In this document: positions 16,758 to 25,871 of the stretch, piece after piece
Position numbering within the stretch: the stretch's first letter is position 1
How the letters are laid out: every line of letters begins with the position of its first letter
Origin: Gammaproteobacteria bacterium
GTDB taxonomy: Bacteria > Pseudomonadota > Gammaproteobacteria > DSM-16500
Reading direction: 5' to 3'
NCBI GenBank assembly: GCA_013288395.1
Contig: JABDBV010000006.1
Location: 1 to 40,274 of the forward strand
DNA: 40,274 nt
Made by a program: the position numbers and the translations under genes
The notes under the pieces: model-generated
Seen by the model: only the letters and a program-made list of their open reading frames with translations
Told to the model about the DNA's origin: nothing
Databases searched by the model: none

Positions 16758-18704
16758 ATGGATGATAACCGACCCAACCCCGAACTATTATTAAAAAAAG
16801 TTCAGGAAGAAGAGCGCCAGCAACGGGTTGGTAAGCTTAAAATCTATCTAGGCGCAGCACCAGGCGTTGGAAAAACCTATACGATGTTGCAGGATGCGCT
16901 CTCCCAGCAAAAGGAAGGAAAGGACATTGTCATCGGTGTCGCCGAATCACATGGACGCGCTGAAATTGACGCATTGTTAGGTAAAATTGAATTGTTACCA
17001 CGCCAAGAAATTAACTACCGCGGGCAAAAATTATCTGAATTTAATTTAGATGGCGCTTTAAAACGGCACCCACAACTGATCCTAATGGATGAAATGGCGC
17101 ACACCAATGCACCAGGGGTACGCCACAAAAAACGCTGGCAGGATATTAAAGAATTAATGGACCGTGGTATCGATGTGTATACCACGCTAAACGTGCAGCA
17201 TATTGAAAGTCTTAACGATGATGTGTCACATATTATCCATGCGCCCATTAAAGAAACAGTACCTGATTTAATGATAGAAAAAGCAGACACGATTGAATTA
17301 GTTGATTTACCGCCCGAAGATTTACTCAAGCGTTTACGAGAAGGGAAAGTGTATATTCCTGAACGCGTTGAATTAGCTGAAAAAAAATTCTTTAGAAAAG
17401 GCAATCTCACCGCCCTACGCGAATTAGCGTTGCGAGTCACCGCAGAACGAGTAGGGTCACAAGTGCAGTTATATAGGCAAGGAGAAGGCATACAACACAT
17501 TTGGCCCACCAAAGAAAAAATATTAGTGTGTGTCGGACCTGGCCCTGAATCACTGAAGCTTATTCGATCCGCTTTCCGCACTGCTTCGCATTTAAAAGCA
17601 GAATGGATTGCTGTTTATGTTGATACACCACGCATTAAATCTACGGAAGAAATTCGCAATAGTGCGATCCTCAATTTACGCTTAGCAGAACAGTTAGGTG
17701 GGAATATTCGTATATTAACTGGGTTTGATGTGGTATCTGAGGTGCTAAAGTTTGCCCGTGAACAGAATGTTACTCAAATCATCGTTTGGAAACACATTCG
17801 TCCACGCTGGATAAATTTATTTCATCGCAATATCTCGGATGAACTTGTTCGTAAGTCAGAAGAAATTGATGTCTACATCATGACAGGCAGCATCAGCAAA
17901 CAAGCCCAGTCAAAAATTATTGTGTCGCATGTGGTCATTTCATGGTTTGTATATATTTTTTCATTTGGCATGGTGGGGCTTGCAACTCTGATAGATTTTG
18001 TATTGTATCCATTTTTGAATTCAGCCAGTTTAGTGTTGGTATATATATTAGGTGTGATTGTAGTCGCTTTATTTGGTAAATCTGGACCATCTGTGATGAC
18101 GTCATTATTAAGTGTTCTTGCCTATGAATTCTTTTTTATGCAGCCATTTTATAATATCTCTGTTAATAGCATTGATGACTTCATTACACTAGTTATTATG
18201 CTCGTCGTAACGCTCATTATCAGCCATTTAACTATTATCACACGGCGGGAAACTTTTGCAGCTAAGCATTTTGAACACCAAACGTCCGCACTGTTTAACT
18301 TGAGCCGCCAACTTTCAAACACTCGTGGTGTAAAAAAATTATTAGCAGTAGGGATAAAATACATTAATGAAATTTTTAATAGCGATGTTATTGCCTTAAT
18401 GCCTGAAAATGGCCGTCTTAAAATTGTTTCTTGGAGTAACAGCAAAACCCCATCATTGGATGAAAAAGAAATGGGTGTTGCTCAATGGGTGTATGAAATG
18501 AGGCAAATTGCAGGTTTAGGCACAGGAACCCTACCATTTTCAAATGCGGTTTATATTCCTTTATTAGCATCCAAAGGTGTCATTGGCGTGCTGAGAGTAC
18601 AGCCTAAAACAAATGAATTATTTTCCCCAGAACAAATGCGGCTTTTGGAATCATGCGCAAACCAAATTGCGCTATCACTAGAAGTTGATCGTCACGCCGA
18701 CTAA
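16758..18704 (+). CDS. KdpD-like sensor lacking the histidine kinase core
   Basis: 648 residues against about 890 for full KdpD. In order: the KdpD N-terminal ATPase-like domain with Walker A GAAPGVGKTYTML (residues 33-45) and LMDEMAHTNAPG; a UspA-like domain (about 250-375); four hydrophobic segments of the DUF4118 type (about 390-495); and a GAF domain (about 515-645) ending in CANQIALSLEVDRHAD. HisKA and HATPase domains are absent. The stop is followed after 7 bases by the end of an opposite-strand gene, so no kinase remnant lies downstream. No kdpABC or kdpE is nearby. It may be an output-free potassium, c-di-AMP or envelope sensor, or act by partner binding. AGGAG lies 9 bases before the ATG. 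Confidence 0.88.
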   Translation: MDDNRPNPELLLKKVQEEERQQRVGKLKIYLGAAPGVGKTYTMLQDALSQQKEGKDIVIGVAESHGRAEIDALLGKIELLPRQEINYRGQKLSEFNLDGALKRHPQLILMDEMAHTNAPGVRHKKRWQDIKELMDRGIDVYTTLNVQHIESLNDDVSHIIHAPIKETVPDLMIEKADTIELVDLPPEDLLKRLREGKVYIPERVELAEKKFFRKGNLTALRELALRVTAERVGSQVQLYRQGEGIQHIWPTKEKILVCVGPGPESLKLIRSAFRTASHLKAEWIAVYVDTPRIKSTEEIRNSAILNLRLAEQLGGNIRILTGFDVVSEVLKFAREQNVTQIIVWKHIRPRWINLFHRNISDELVRKSEEIDVYIMTGSISKQAQSKIIVSHVVISWFVYIFSFGMVGLATLIDFVLYPFLNSASLVLVYILGVIVVALFGKSGPSVMTSLLSVLAYEFFFMQPFYNISVNSIDDFITLVIMLVVTLIISHLTIITRRETFAAKHFEHQTSALFNLSRQLSNTRGVKKLLAVGIKYINEIFNSDVIALMPENGRLKIVSWSNSKTPSLDEKEMGVAQWVYEMRQIAGLGTGTLPFSNAVYIPLLASKGVIGVLRVQPKTNELFSPEQMRLLESCANQIALSLEVDRHAD

Positions 18705-18711
18705 TCACTCA

Positions 18712-19101
18712 CTAATCAAAGCTGCGTGCAAGAAACCCGATATACAGCAACACGACACCAAACATCAGGCCGAACAAGCTAAATAAAAAAGGAATTTGTT
18801 CGATGTGACGTGATATTAGCTCTTTCCATTGTCTAACAAATATCACCCTAAACACACCCACCGCGAGCGTTAACGCGCCGACGATAGTTACCAGCAAACT
18901 CCAGCTGAGATCAATGCGGTTAATAAACAATAATGACAAGCTGCCAAACACAACAGGAAGCACTCCACCCATAATATAACCTGATTCATCTTTCAGCATG
19001 TTTTTTGCCATTTGACGGGCATCTTCAAGGTTAAATAATATACCCAATGACAAAAACACCGAGACCAAACCAAACCAGCGGGCAAAAACGATATAATCCA
19101 T
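18712..19101 (-). CDS. Small integral membrane protein, unknown function
   Basis: 129 residues with four probable transmembrane helices: about 4-24, 43-61, 67-88 and 101-124. Between helices 1 and 2 is a charged loop (NLEDARQMAKNMLKDES). No family is recognised with confidence. It converges with the KdpD-like gene, 7 bases apart, and is divergent from cyoA across a 93-base gap, so it is not part of the cyo operon. It looks intact: the hydrophobic pattern is clean and the start ATG is the first possible. Confidence 0.7.
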   Translation of the reverse strand: MDYIVFARWFGLVSVFLSLGILFNLEDARQMAKNMLKDESGYIMGGVLPVVFGSLSLLFINRIDLSWSLLVTIVGALTLAVGVFRVIFVRQWKELISRHIEQIPFLFSLFGLMFGVVLLYIGFLARSFD

Positions 19102-19194
19102 AAGTAAGCATCCATTTCAGTTGAAAATACGCTATAGAAAATCATAACACTAGACTATACTGTTTAAAAGTAGAAGACATAGGGCTTATTTACG

Positions 19195-20100
19195 ATGATC
19201 GCACGGATGCGAAAAAACAGTGTCACTATCGCGGCGAGCTGTCTTGCCATTTTGCTCTTAACAGGCTGTAGCACACATTTACTGGGGTTACTGAACCCTA
19301 AAGGTATCGTTGCCTTTGAAGAGCGCAAACTTTTCTTTAATACCTTAGCCTTAATGCTCATAGTTGTGCTGCCCGTCATCATCATGAGTTTCACCTTTGT
19401 TTATCATTATCAAGCTTCTCATCGCACTAAAGATTACAAACCAAATTGGAGCCATAGCTTCTTTCTAGAATCACTCTGGTGGGGTATCCCCTGTGTCATC
19501 ATCGTGGTGCTTGCCTTATTAACCTGGAAAAAAACCCATGAATATGACCCTTTCAATAAAGTAACGGGTTACAACCAATCTTCTATGGTAATACAAGTAA
19601 TCGCTCTACCTTGGAAATGGTTATTCATCTATCCAGAACATCATATTGCCACCATTAATTATCTGGTCATTCCTATAGATCAACAAATTGAATATTGGAT
19701 CACCACCGATAATGTGCCGATGAGCGCTTTCTTTATTCCACAACTTGGCAGCCAAATTTACACCATGACGGGTATGCGTTCGCGCCTACATTTAGTTGCA
19801 ACACAAATTGGTGTCTACGATGGAATGAACACACAATTTAATGGTAATGGTTTTTCGGACATGCATTTTGCTGTGAATGTGGTCACACCAGAAAAAATGC
19901 AGCAGTGGCTCAATGAAACCAAAAAATCTCCTCTACACCTCACCGATCAAGCGTATAACGAATTACTACATCCCACTATTAACGATAAACCAAAATTTTT
20001 CTCTGGTATACCCAATAATTTATTTGAAAATGTGGTGAATACCTATATGAATTCAACGGGTACAGCACACCCACGCAGCAATTTACCGCGTAAGGAATAA
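19195..20100 (+). CDS. cyoA: Cytochrome bo3 ubiquinol oxidase subunit II
   Basis: 301 residues (E. coli about 315). A lipoprotein signal peptide ends in LLTGC, so Cys25 is the likely lipid-modified residue. Two transmembrane helices follow (about 49-71 and 94-112), then a periplasmic cupredoxin domain (about 125-250). The CuA ligands of cytochrome c oxidases are missing at the site reading [11 protein letters not shown], as expected for a quinol oxidase. First gene of cyoABCD; cyoB starts 2 bases after its stop. A TATACT box at 19156-19161 may be the -10 region, without a clear -35. An alternative ATG four codons in cannot be excluded. Confidence 0.95.
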   Translation: MIARMRKNSVTIAASCLAILLLTGCSTHLLGLLNPKGIVAFEERKLFFNTLALMLIVVLPVIIMSFTFVYHYQASHRTKDYKPNWSHSFFLESLWWGIPCVIIVVLALLTWKKTHEYDPFNKVTGYNQSSMVIQVIALPWKWLFIYPEHHIATINYLVIPIDQQIEYWITTDNVPMSAFFIPQLGSQIYTMTGMRSRLHLVATQIGVYDGMNTQFNGNGFSDMHFAVNVVTPEKMQQWLNETKKSPLHLTDQAYNELLHPTINDKPKFFSGIPNNLFENVVNTYMNSTGTAHPRSNLPRKE

Positions 20101-20102
20101 GT

Positions 20103-22112
20103 ATGCTGGCACAATTATTGTTTGGTAAATTAACATTAGATGCCATTCCTTTTCATTCTCCCATTATCATGGGCGCTTTCGTATTTATGGTTTTAATCGT
20201 CATTGCCGTCCTGTTTTTTATTACAGTTTATGGAAAGTGGGCTTACATATGGAATGAATGGGTTTCGTCAGTTGATCATAAAAAAATTGGGATCATGTAT
20301 TTGATATTGAGCTTTGTCATGTTTTTGCGCGGTATTTCTGATGTCGTATTAATGCGTTCTCAACAAGCCATTGCCGCTGGCGAAAACCTAGGTTATTTAC
20401 CGCCAGAACATTATGATCAAATTTTTACGGCGCATGGCGTTATCATGATTTTCTTTGTCGCCATGCCTTTGATGTTTGCTTTGCTCAATATTGCACTCCC
20501 CTTACAAATTGGTGCGCGTGATGTAGCCTATCCCTATTTAAATTCATTAAGTTTTTGGCTGACATTTGCCGGTGCTATGTTATGCAATGCCTCATTAGTG
20601 ATTGGTGATTTTGCTGCTACCGGTTGGTTATCCTATCCACCCTTATCAGAACTTTATTACAGCCCGGGTGTAGGCGTGGATTACTACATTTGGTCGCTGC
20701 AAGTAGCGGGGGTTGGTACATTGCTGGCAGGCATTAATTTTATCGCCACTATCTTTAGAATGCGTGCTCCTGGCATGAGCTGGATGAAAATGCCCGTATT
20801 TGTCTGGTCTGCATTGTGCGCCATGATTTTAGTCGCCCTCGCCTTCCCAGTATTGACTGTCACCCTAGCATTGTTGGCCTTGGACCGCATGATGGGTATG
20901 CATTTTTTCACGGATTTTGCGGGTGGCAATGTCATGTTATATATCAATCTCATTTGGATATGGGGACACCCTGAAGTTTATATTCTTATTCTCCCCGCCT
21001 TCGGTATTTTTTCAGAAGTCGTCGCCACGTTTAGTCAGAAAAAATTATTTGGTTATACCACCATGGTGTGGGCAATCGCGATTATCACTTTTTTATCTTT
21101 CGTCGTTTGGTTGCATCACTTTTTTACCATGGGTGCGGGTGCCGATGTAAACAGCTTTTTTGGTATAGCAACCATGGTAATTGCCATCCCCACAGGCGTC
21201 AAAGTCTTTAACTGGTTATTTACCATGTATAAAGGCCGTATTATTTTGGCTACACCCATGTTATGGGTCATAGCCTTTTTTACCACCTTTGCCATCGGTG
21301 GCATGACGGGTGTGATGATGGCGGTACCACCGGTTGATTTTCAAGTACACAATAGTTTATTTCTAGTGGCGCATTTTCATAATGTTATTATTGGCGGTGT
21401 GTTATTTGGTTATTTTGCCGGATTTATTTATTGGTTTCCAAAGGCTTTTGGTTTTCGCTTACATGAAAAATCAGGTATGTGGGCATTTGCTTTTTGGGTG
21501 ATTGGTTTTTATGTCGCATTCATGCCATTGTATGTCATCGGTTTAGATGGTTTTATGCGTAGAAATAGCCATTATGCCAACACGCTTTATCAACCCTATC
21601 TGATTGTCGCAGCACTTGGCGCGGCACTCATTCTAATTGGGATCATCTTACAAATCTTACAGTTATTCTTAAGCTTTAAATATCGCGCTTTCTTGCGTGA
21701 TCATACCGGTGACCCCTGGAATGGGCGCACATTAGAATGGTCAATCGCATCCCCTGCGCCACTTTATAATTTTGCTGTCATTCCATCTGTCAATTCGCTT
21801 GATCAATTGTGGGTAAATAAACAGCTCCAAATTGGAGAAGGCAAGATACATCCCAATCGGCTTCATTATGAAGCAATACATATGCCAAAAAACACGCCTG
21901 CGGGATGCATCATCGCCATTTTTGCAGGCATCACAGGCTTTGCCTTGGTGTGGCACATGCTCATTCCCGGCATAGTGGGATTACTTGGCATCATCGCCAC
22001 TGTGATTGCAAAATCATTTATTACTGATACAGATTATTATATAGACGCAGAAACAGTAAGACGCACTGAGTTAGCCCACTTAAAGGAGCTTGCCCAATGC
22101 ACGGTGAAGTAA
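20103..22112 (+). CDS. cyoB: Cytochrome bo3 ubiquinol oxidase subunit I
   Basis: 669 residues, the usual length. It reduces oxygen to water with electrons from ubiquinol and pumps protons across the inner membrane. Haem and copper ligands are visible: low-spin haem His in [11 protein letters not shown], CuB His and cross-linked Tyr in WGHPEVYIL, paired His in WLHHFF, and the high-spin and low-spin haem His residues in [11 protein letters not shown]. About 15 hydrophobic segments are present. The gene overlaps cyoC by 16 bases, indicating translational coupling. No damage is seen. Confidence 0.97.
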   Translation: MLAQLLFGKLTLDAIPFHSPIIMGAFVFMVLIVIAVLFFITVYGKWAYIWNEWVSSVDHKKIGIMYLILSFVMFLRGISDVVLMRSQQAIAAGENLGYLPPEHYDQIFTAHGVIMIFFVAMPLMFALLNIALPLQIGARDVAYPYLNSLSFWLTFAGAMLCNASLVIGDFAATGWLSYPPLSELYYSPGVGVDYYIWSLQVAGVGTLLAGINFIATIFRMRAPGMSWMKMPVFVWSALCAMILVALAFPVLTVTLALLALDRMMGMHFFTDFAGGNVMLYINLIWIWGHPEVYILILPAFGIFSEVVATFSQKKLFGYTTMVWAIAIITFLSFVVWLHHFFTMGAGADVNSFFGIATMVIAIPTGVKVFNWLFTMYKGRIILATPMLWVIAFFTTFAIGGMTGVMMAVPPVDFQVHNSLFLVAHFHNVIIGGVLFGYFAGFIYWFPKAFGFRLHEKSGMWAFAFWVIGFYVAFMPLYVIGLDGFMRRNSHYANTLYQPYLIVAALGAALILIGIILQILQLFLSFKYRAFLRDHTGDPWNGRTLEWSIASPAPLYNFAVIPSVNSLDQLWVNKQLQIGEGKIHPNRLHYEAIHMPKNTPAGCIIAIFAGITGFALVWHMLIPGIVGLLGIIATVIAKSFITDTDYYIDAETVRRTELAHLKELAQCTVK

Positions 22113-22696
22113 TGAACATTGATGAACATGCCATTTATAACGATGCAACGGATGTTTTTGGTTTCTGGTTATACATTCTCACAGATTGCATTTTATTCGC
22201 TAGTTTGTTTGCCGTTTTTTTAGTATTAAATTATTCAGATATGCCGCATGGGCCCACACTTAAACATTACGTTAATTTATCTGATGTATTCATTGAAACA
22301 ATGCTTCTATTAGCATCAAACTTTACTTATTGTTTAAGTATTTTAAATATGTATCAAAAAAAATTATTGAAAGCGCAAGTGTGGCTTTTGCTAACTTTTC
22401 TGCTAGGCGCAAGCTTCATCTTTATAGAAGTAAGTGAATTTATACACCTTGCGCACGAGGGATTCAGGTGGGACATCAACGCACACGCTTCATCGTTTTT
22501 TACCCTGGTTGGTACGCATGGGTTACATGTCAGCATCGGTCTACTTTGGATTTTATCCATGATCATACAAATTCCTTTCTTAAAAGCCTCCCATATCGTT
22601 ATGCGGCGCATGACGTATTTAGGCTTATTCTGGAATTTCTTAGATATAGTCTGGATTTTTGTCTTTACCATCGTCTACCTCATGGGAGCCATGTAG
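22097..22696 (+). CDS. cyoC: Cytochrome bo3 ubiquinol oxidase subunit III
   Basis: 199 residues with five transmembrane segments, typical of CyoC. Conserved features are [19 protein letters not shown] near the N-terminus, the family Glu in [10 protein letters not shown], and [11 protein letters not shown] near the end. It starts inside the end of cyoB with AAGGAG 9 bases upstream, and its stop is 1 base before cyoD. It stabilises the core oxidase and contains no redox centre. Confidence 0.95.
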   Translation: MHGEVMNIDEHAIYNDATDVFGFWLYILTDCILFASLFAVFLVLNYSDMPHGPTLKHYVNLSDVFIETMLLLASNFTYCLSILNMYQKKLLKAQVWLLLTFLLGASFIFIEVSEFIHLAHEGFRWDINAHASSFFTLVGTHGLHVSIGLLWILSMIIQIPFLKASHIVMRRMTYLGLFWNFLDIVWIFVFTIVYLMGAM

Positions 22697-22697
22697 C

Positions 22698-23036
22698 ATG
22701 GAACTAGAGAGCAGAGTCACCCCAGATTATGGTTCCGGCCAAAAAAAATTAAGCATCTATATTATCGGTTTGCTTTGTTGCATCGCGCTAACTTGTCTTT
22801 CCTTCTGGGTCATTCAGTCTAGTCAATTTAGCAAATGGGCCATGTTTGGCATTATTTATTCTTCCGCATTTATTCAATTTCTGGTTCAAGTAATTTGTTT
22901 TCTACGTTTAAACACACAAACCGAACAATCACGCACGAATGTGTTGTCATTGTTATTTACGATTGTTATTTTAATTTCCATTGTGATAGGTTCGTTATGG
23001 ATCATGAATAATTTGAATTACAATATGATGATGTAA
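22698..23036 (+). CDS. cyoD: Cytochrome bo3 ubiquinol oxidase subunit IV
   Basis: 112 residues with three transmembrane helices, matching CyoD (E. coli 109). The frame is open further upstream within cyoC, but ATG 22698 directly after the cyoC stop gives the family N-terminus (MELESRVTPDYGSGQKKLSIYI). It assists CuB loading and assembly in E. coli. cyoE (haem O synthase), often next in the operon, is not present; a 19-codon ORF follows instead. Confidence 0.93.
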   Translation: MELESRVTPDYGSGQKKLSIYIIGLLCCIALTCLSFWVIQSSQFSKWAMFGIIYSSAFIQFLVQVICFLRLNTQTEQSRTNVLSLLFTIVILISIVIGSLWIMNNLNYNMMM

Positions 23037-23059
23037 TGTGATTAGATGAAGGAGGTATT

Positions 23060-23119
23060 ATGCCTAGAGGGAAAGGTCCGCATGGTCCGAAGAAGTTGAG
23101 AAGACGGAAGTATAAATAA
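23060..23119 (+). CDS. Putative 19-residue basic peptide after cyoD
   Basis: The ORF reads MPRGKGPHGPKKLRRRKYK. It is preceded by a perfect Shine-Dalgarno sequence, AAGGAGGT at 23049-23056, 3 bases before the ATG, and lies 23 bases after the cyoD stop, so it is probably read from the cyo transcript. Nine of its 19 residues are Lys or Arg, with no acidic residue. The strong ribosome site argues for real translation; the short length argues for caution. It resembles no peptide I recognise. It could be a small regulatory or ribosome-associated peptide. Confidence 0.5.
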   Translation: MPRGKGPHGPKKLRRRKYK

Positions 23120-23131
23120 TTATTGCTGCTG

Positions 23132-23313
23132 CTTGTTCTCGGGCTAGGGTTTTGATTGATTGCTGGGGTGTTACCCTATTGCGTTTTCGCTCCAAACGCG
23201 CCATCCATGGCGCTTCGCATTGCATCCTGCAATCCAGTCGCTGCAACACAATAGGGTAACACCCCAGCAATCAATCAAAACCCTAACCTCTCGAACGCGC
23301 ACGCGCTCGCGAG
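23132..23313 (+). repeat. Cloverleaf-like palindromic element, copy A
   Basis: The outer stem is a perfect 37-bp inverted repeat, 23145-23181 against 23249-23285. The 67-base interior can form three small hairpins: 23181-23199 (GCGTTT/AAACGC), 23200-23211 (GCCAT/ATGGC) and 23219-23233 (ATTGCA/TGCAAT). Boundary modules CTTGTTCTCGGGCT (23132-23145) and CGAACGCGCACGCGCTCGCG (from 23292) flank it. Confidence 0.85.
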
Positions 23314-23676
23314 TAGCGGATCACCCCTCATCCGCCCGTTGGGCACCTTCTCCCACAAGGGGAGAAGGCTGCGTAGTAAAGGTTGAAGATGCTTTCAAAG
23401 TTATTGATTGTCGCAACACCCTGGACACACAAAATGTATAGACCGGGGACATAGGTAACACTTGTGCGGGGACTAGGTGTTACCTATGTCCCCGCACAAG
23501 TGTTACCTATGTCCCCGGTCTATACACAAAACGTGTCCAGGCTACAACTGAGTAGTGAGGTGGGTGAAGGATTTCAGCGTTTTAGAAGTTCAAATGTGTC
23601 CACAATCCTAACTACTCAGCCTTCTCCCCTTGTGGGAGAAGGTGCCCAACGGGCGGATGAGGGGTGATCCGGTGAC

Positions 23677-23856
23677 CGCGCTAGCGTGCGCGTTTGAGAG
23701 TTAGCATCTTGATTGATAGTTGGGGTGTTACCCTATTGTGTTGTAGCGACTGGATTGCAGGATGCAATGCGAAGCGCCATGGATGGCGCGTTTGGAGCGA
23801 AAACGCAATAGGGTAACACCCCAACTATCAATCAAGATGCTCAGCCCGAGAACAAG
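23677..23856 (-). repeat. Cloverleaf-like palindromic element, copy B (inverted)
   Basis: Inverted copy of the 23132 element. The outer stem is 23703-23738 against 23806-23841 (36 bp, perfect). The interior matches copy A with one visible base change. Stem differences from copy A are mirrored in both arms: GATAGTTGGGG pairs with CCCCAACTATC here, where copy A has GATTGCTGGGG and CCCCAGCAATC. The flanks are the same two boundary modules (23843-23856 and 23677-23696). Confidence 0.85.
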
Positions 23857-23871
23857 CCAGCGAAAAACTAT

Positions 23872-25764
23872 TTACGGTGCAACTTTCGCCCTTTGCTCCT
23901 CAGCAAAATCATCGAATACCTTAGCGAGCCCTTGTTTTCTGCCGCTATAAGCAAACATACCGAATGCGATCGTAAGCTCCGCCCCAACTAAACTACCGGC
24001 TATTGCAAGCCCTGCGTGCATTAAACTATAGCCAAAGACAAAACCAGGAATCGAACCGCCAAATGACACAACTGCAAGCCCAATACAAGCCGCAACAAAA
24101 ACCGCGCCTACGAAGATTAGTAAAGCCCCAACTATTATTTTGTCTAAACGTCGTTGGCCAGTTTCAATGGGATCGGTCTTTAAACTCTTAATCAAACTTT
24201 CTAGACCAGCAGCAGAGGAACTATTTACTTCGCGCACAAGATTAATTTTTTGTGTTAGGTTATGTAGCGCTTTCAAATTTAATTTCCCAGATTTATATGC
24301 GATATAACATGCTTGATATACCTTATAATCAGCATCTTTTGGATTAATATGGTTAGTCCTTCTTATTGCAACAGCGCGCAGAAGACCTGGTACTAGTTCT
24401 GGTAGCTTTTGATCTGAAAGAGGTTGGTCTGTTGCGCCACGAGTCTGTATTTTTTCGGCCAGTCCATCTAATGCTACTTTAAAATCCAGATGCGCAAAGA
24501 AAGCATCAGCACTGCCTAACATTAATCGATCATTGATCAAAGCGAAATCAGAAGTTTCTGTAAGCAAATCATGAAGAAGGTTTGAAAAAGAATCATAATC
24601 TTCATGCTGTTTATTACGATCGTTTTGAGATCTGATTAATGCTATAAAATGATCTAACGAAAAAATACTTAAATAATCTTTTAGATCAACCATACCATTC
24701 GATTTTTTTAAGTCGTTTAATAGATTAAGAACAGCGGTTAGATCTTTGATATTTTTAATATCACCTTTGATATTTTTTGCGAACGCAACCGGATCCTTGA
24801 CTAAGGGGCCTGTTTCATCCCAGGCAACAAGCACTAAACGCAATTTATCCATATCAGAACGACAGTAATCTTCTAAAAAAGATAAACGATTTTTTTCTTC
24901 CCTAAAGTAACAGGCAATTCCTTTTATTTTATCAAATGGAAAGTCCAGCTGTTGTTTAATTAAATTAAGAATAAAATTTGATATTAACCAAAGACGATGT
25001 TTATCCTCGGTAAATTGTGCATCCAAAATAATCTGAAATCTCTCTTCAAAACTAGACCCGGGAATTAAGTTCCGATGAATATAATTGACAAGTATTTTTA
25101 TGCGATCATTTTCATTAAATAATTTCAGTAAGCTTTTTATGTCTGAACGATTAAGTGTCTTGTTGAATGCTATAGCTATCTTCAACTTGTTATCTTCATT
25201 TTTAATTCTATGTGATAGCAGAAACGTTAAGCTCATTAAATCAAGATGTTCCGCAAATTCGACAAAAAATGTCGTCATATTTGTCTCATCTCCAAATGCA
25301 TTACTAACTTCCAATATGTTTTTGGCATCGACTTTGTCTTTAAATCGATGTACTAAATCGAGACGGTTTTCTTTAGCAAATGTTTGGAGGATATCTCTTA
25401 AATTGTTTTTATCAATTCTACCCATTGCACCAAGGTACACCGCAGCTTTGCGACGTTCTTCTTCAGTCGTAAATAAGTTGAGGAGAAAATAAAGACGATT
25501 ATTAGGTATCTTCTTGCCGCATGCTGTGATGAGGGCAAATTTTTTCACCTCATTATTAAAGAGTTTAACGATGGCGAGTAAATGACTGAGATCCTCATTC
25601 TCATGCAAAATCGCTACTTCATAGCGTTCATCTTCATCTTGAATGTTGGCAATATGCATAATTAATGACATTCCAGATAATTGAGCATGATCAACCGGCG
25701 TTGTTTCGTTTTCTGAAGTTGTTGCATCAGTGTTGCTAGTTGAAAACATATATTGCCTAAACAT
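23872..25764 (-). CDS. Unknown large helical protein with C-terminal membrane hairpin
   Basis: 630 residues, no family recognised. Most of the chain (about 30-530) looks helical, possibly degenerate helical repeats (SLLKLFNENDRIKILVNYI). Two hydrophobic segments near the C-terminus, about 550-575 and 580-607, form a likely membrane hairpin, with a charged tail (KVFDDFAEEQRAKVAP) behind. Two in-frame ATGs, 25764 and 25749, sit in a tandem 15-base duplication (GGCAATATATGTTTA); AAAGAGG lies 6 bases before the first. Long helical proteins with C-terminal membrane hairpins are common among intracellular-bacterial effectors, but this is only suggestive. Its end lies 16 bases from the nested palindrome. 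Confidence 0.8.
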   Translation of the reverse strand: MFRQYMFSTSNTDATTSENETTPVDHAQLSGMSLIMHIANIQDEDERYEVAILHENEDLSHLLAIVKLFNNEVKKFALITACGKKIPNNRLYFLLNLFTTEEERRKAAVYLGAMGRIDKNNLRDILQTFAKENRLDLVHRFKDKVDAKNILEVSNAFGDETNMTTFFVEFAEHLDLMSLTFLLSHRIKNEDNKLKIAIAFNKTLNRSDIKSLLKLFNENDRIKILVNYIHRNLIPGSSFEERFQIILDAQFTEDKHRLWLISNFILNLIKQQLDFPFDKIKGIACYFREEKNRLSFLEDYCRSDMDKLRLVLVAWDETGPLVKDPVAFAKNIKGDIKNIKDLTAVLNLLNDLKKSNGMVDLKDYLSIFSLDHFIALIRSQNDRNKQHEDYDSFSNLLHDLLTETSDFALINDRLMLGSADAFFAHLDFKVALDGLAEKIQTRGATDQPLSDQKLPELVPGLLRAVAIRRTNHINPKDADYKVYQACYIAYKSGKLNLKALHNLTQKINLVREVNSSSAAGLESLIKSLKTDPIETGQRRLDKIIVGALLIFVGAVFVAACIGLAVVSFGGSIPGFVFGYSLMHAGLAIAGSLVGAELTIAFGMFAYSGRKQGLAKVFDDFAEEQRAKVAP

Positions 25765-25803
25765 ATATTGCCTCTTTAGAATTCAGTAACCAGGATATCG
25801 TCC

Positions 25804-25840
25804 AGGTACAGCTCAATTGAGCGAGGATTGTACCTTTTTT
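25804..25840 (+). terminator. Hairpin followed by T-run (+ strand)
   Basis: AGGTACA (25804-25810) pairs with TGTACCT (25829-25835), with a smaller GCTCAATTGAGC hairpin inside, followed by a run of T. The shape is that of a rho-independent terminator on the + strand, yet no + strand gene lies upstream. It sits in the 5' region of the opposite-strand gene at 25764, so it may end antisense transcription or a small RNA, or be a repeat relic. Confidence 0.4.
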
Positions 25841-25871
25841 TAATCCCAGCTTCAATGTGTGTATTATTTTT

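Larger units (their letters stand above)
23131..23857. repeat. Composite nested palindrome between convergent genes
   Basis: A roughly 730-base inverted structure centred near 23480. From outside in: two inverted copies of a cloverleaf-like element (23132-23313 and 23677-23856); a 61-bp inverted repeat with one mismatch (23317-23377 against 23611-23671, containing CCTCATCCGCCCGTTGGGCA); and a perfect 38-bp inverted repeat (23436-23473 against 23488-23525) built on GACATAGGTAACACTTGTG. The inner spacers (23378-23435 and 23526-23610) do not match each other, apart from a 9-base CCTGGACAC pair. Short frames here are repeat artefacts. It separates the cyo operon from the opposite-strand gene ending at 23872. 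Confidence 0.9.

Noticed and set aside
17015-17581. 188-codon minus-strand frame inside the KdpD-like gene
   Set aside because: Fully overlapped by a well-conserved gene on the other strand and without recognisable protein features.
23436-23525. Intact IS481-like insertion sequence suggested by GTGTTACCTATGTCC ends
   Set aside because: Only the palindromic end-like sequence is present; no transposase frame lies in or near it.
23064-23950. Several short frames of 60-93 codons in the nested palindrome
   Set aside because: They read through inverted repeats, resemble each other only because the DNA is repeated, and lack ribosome sites.
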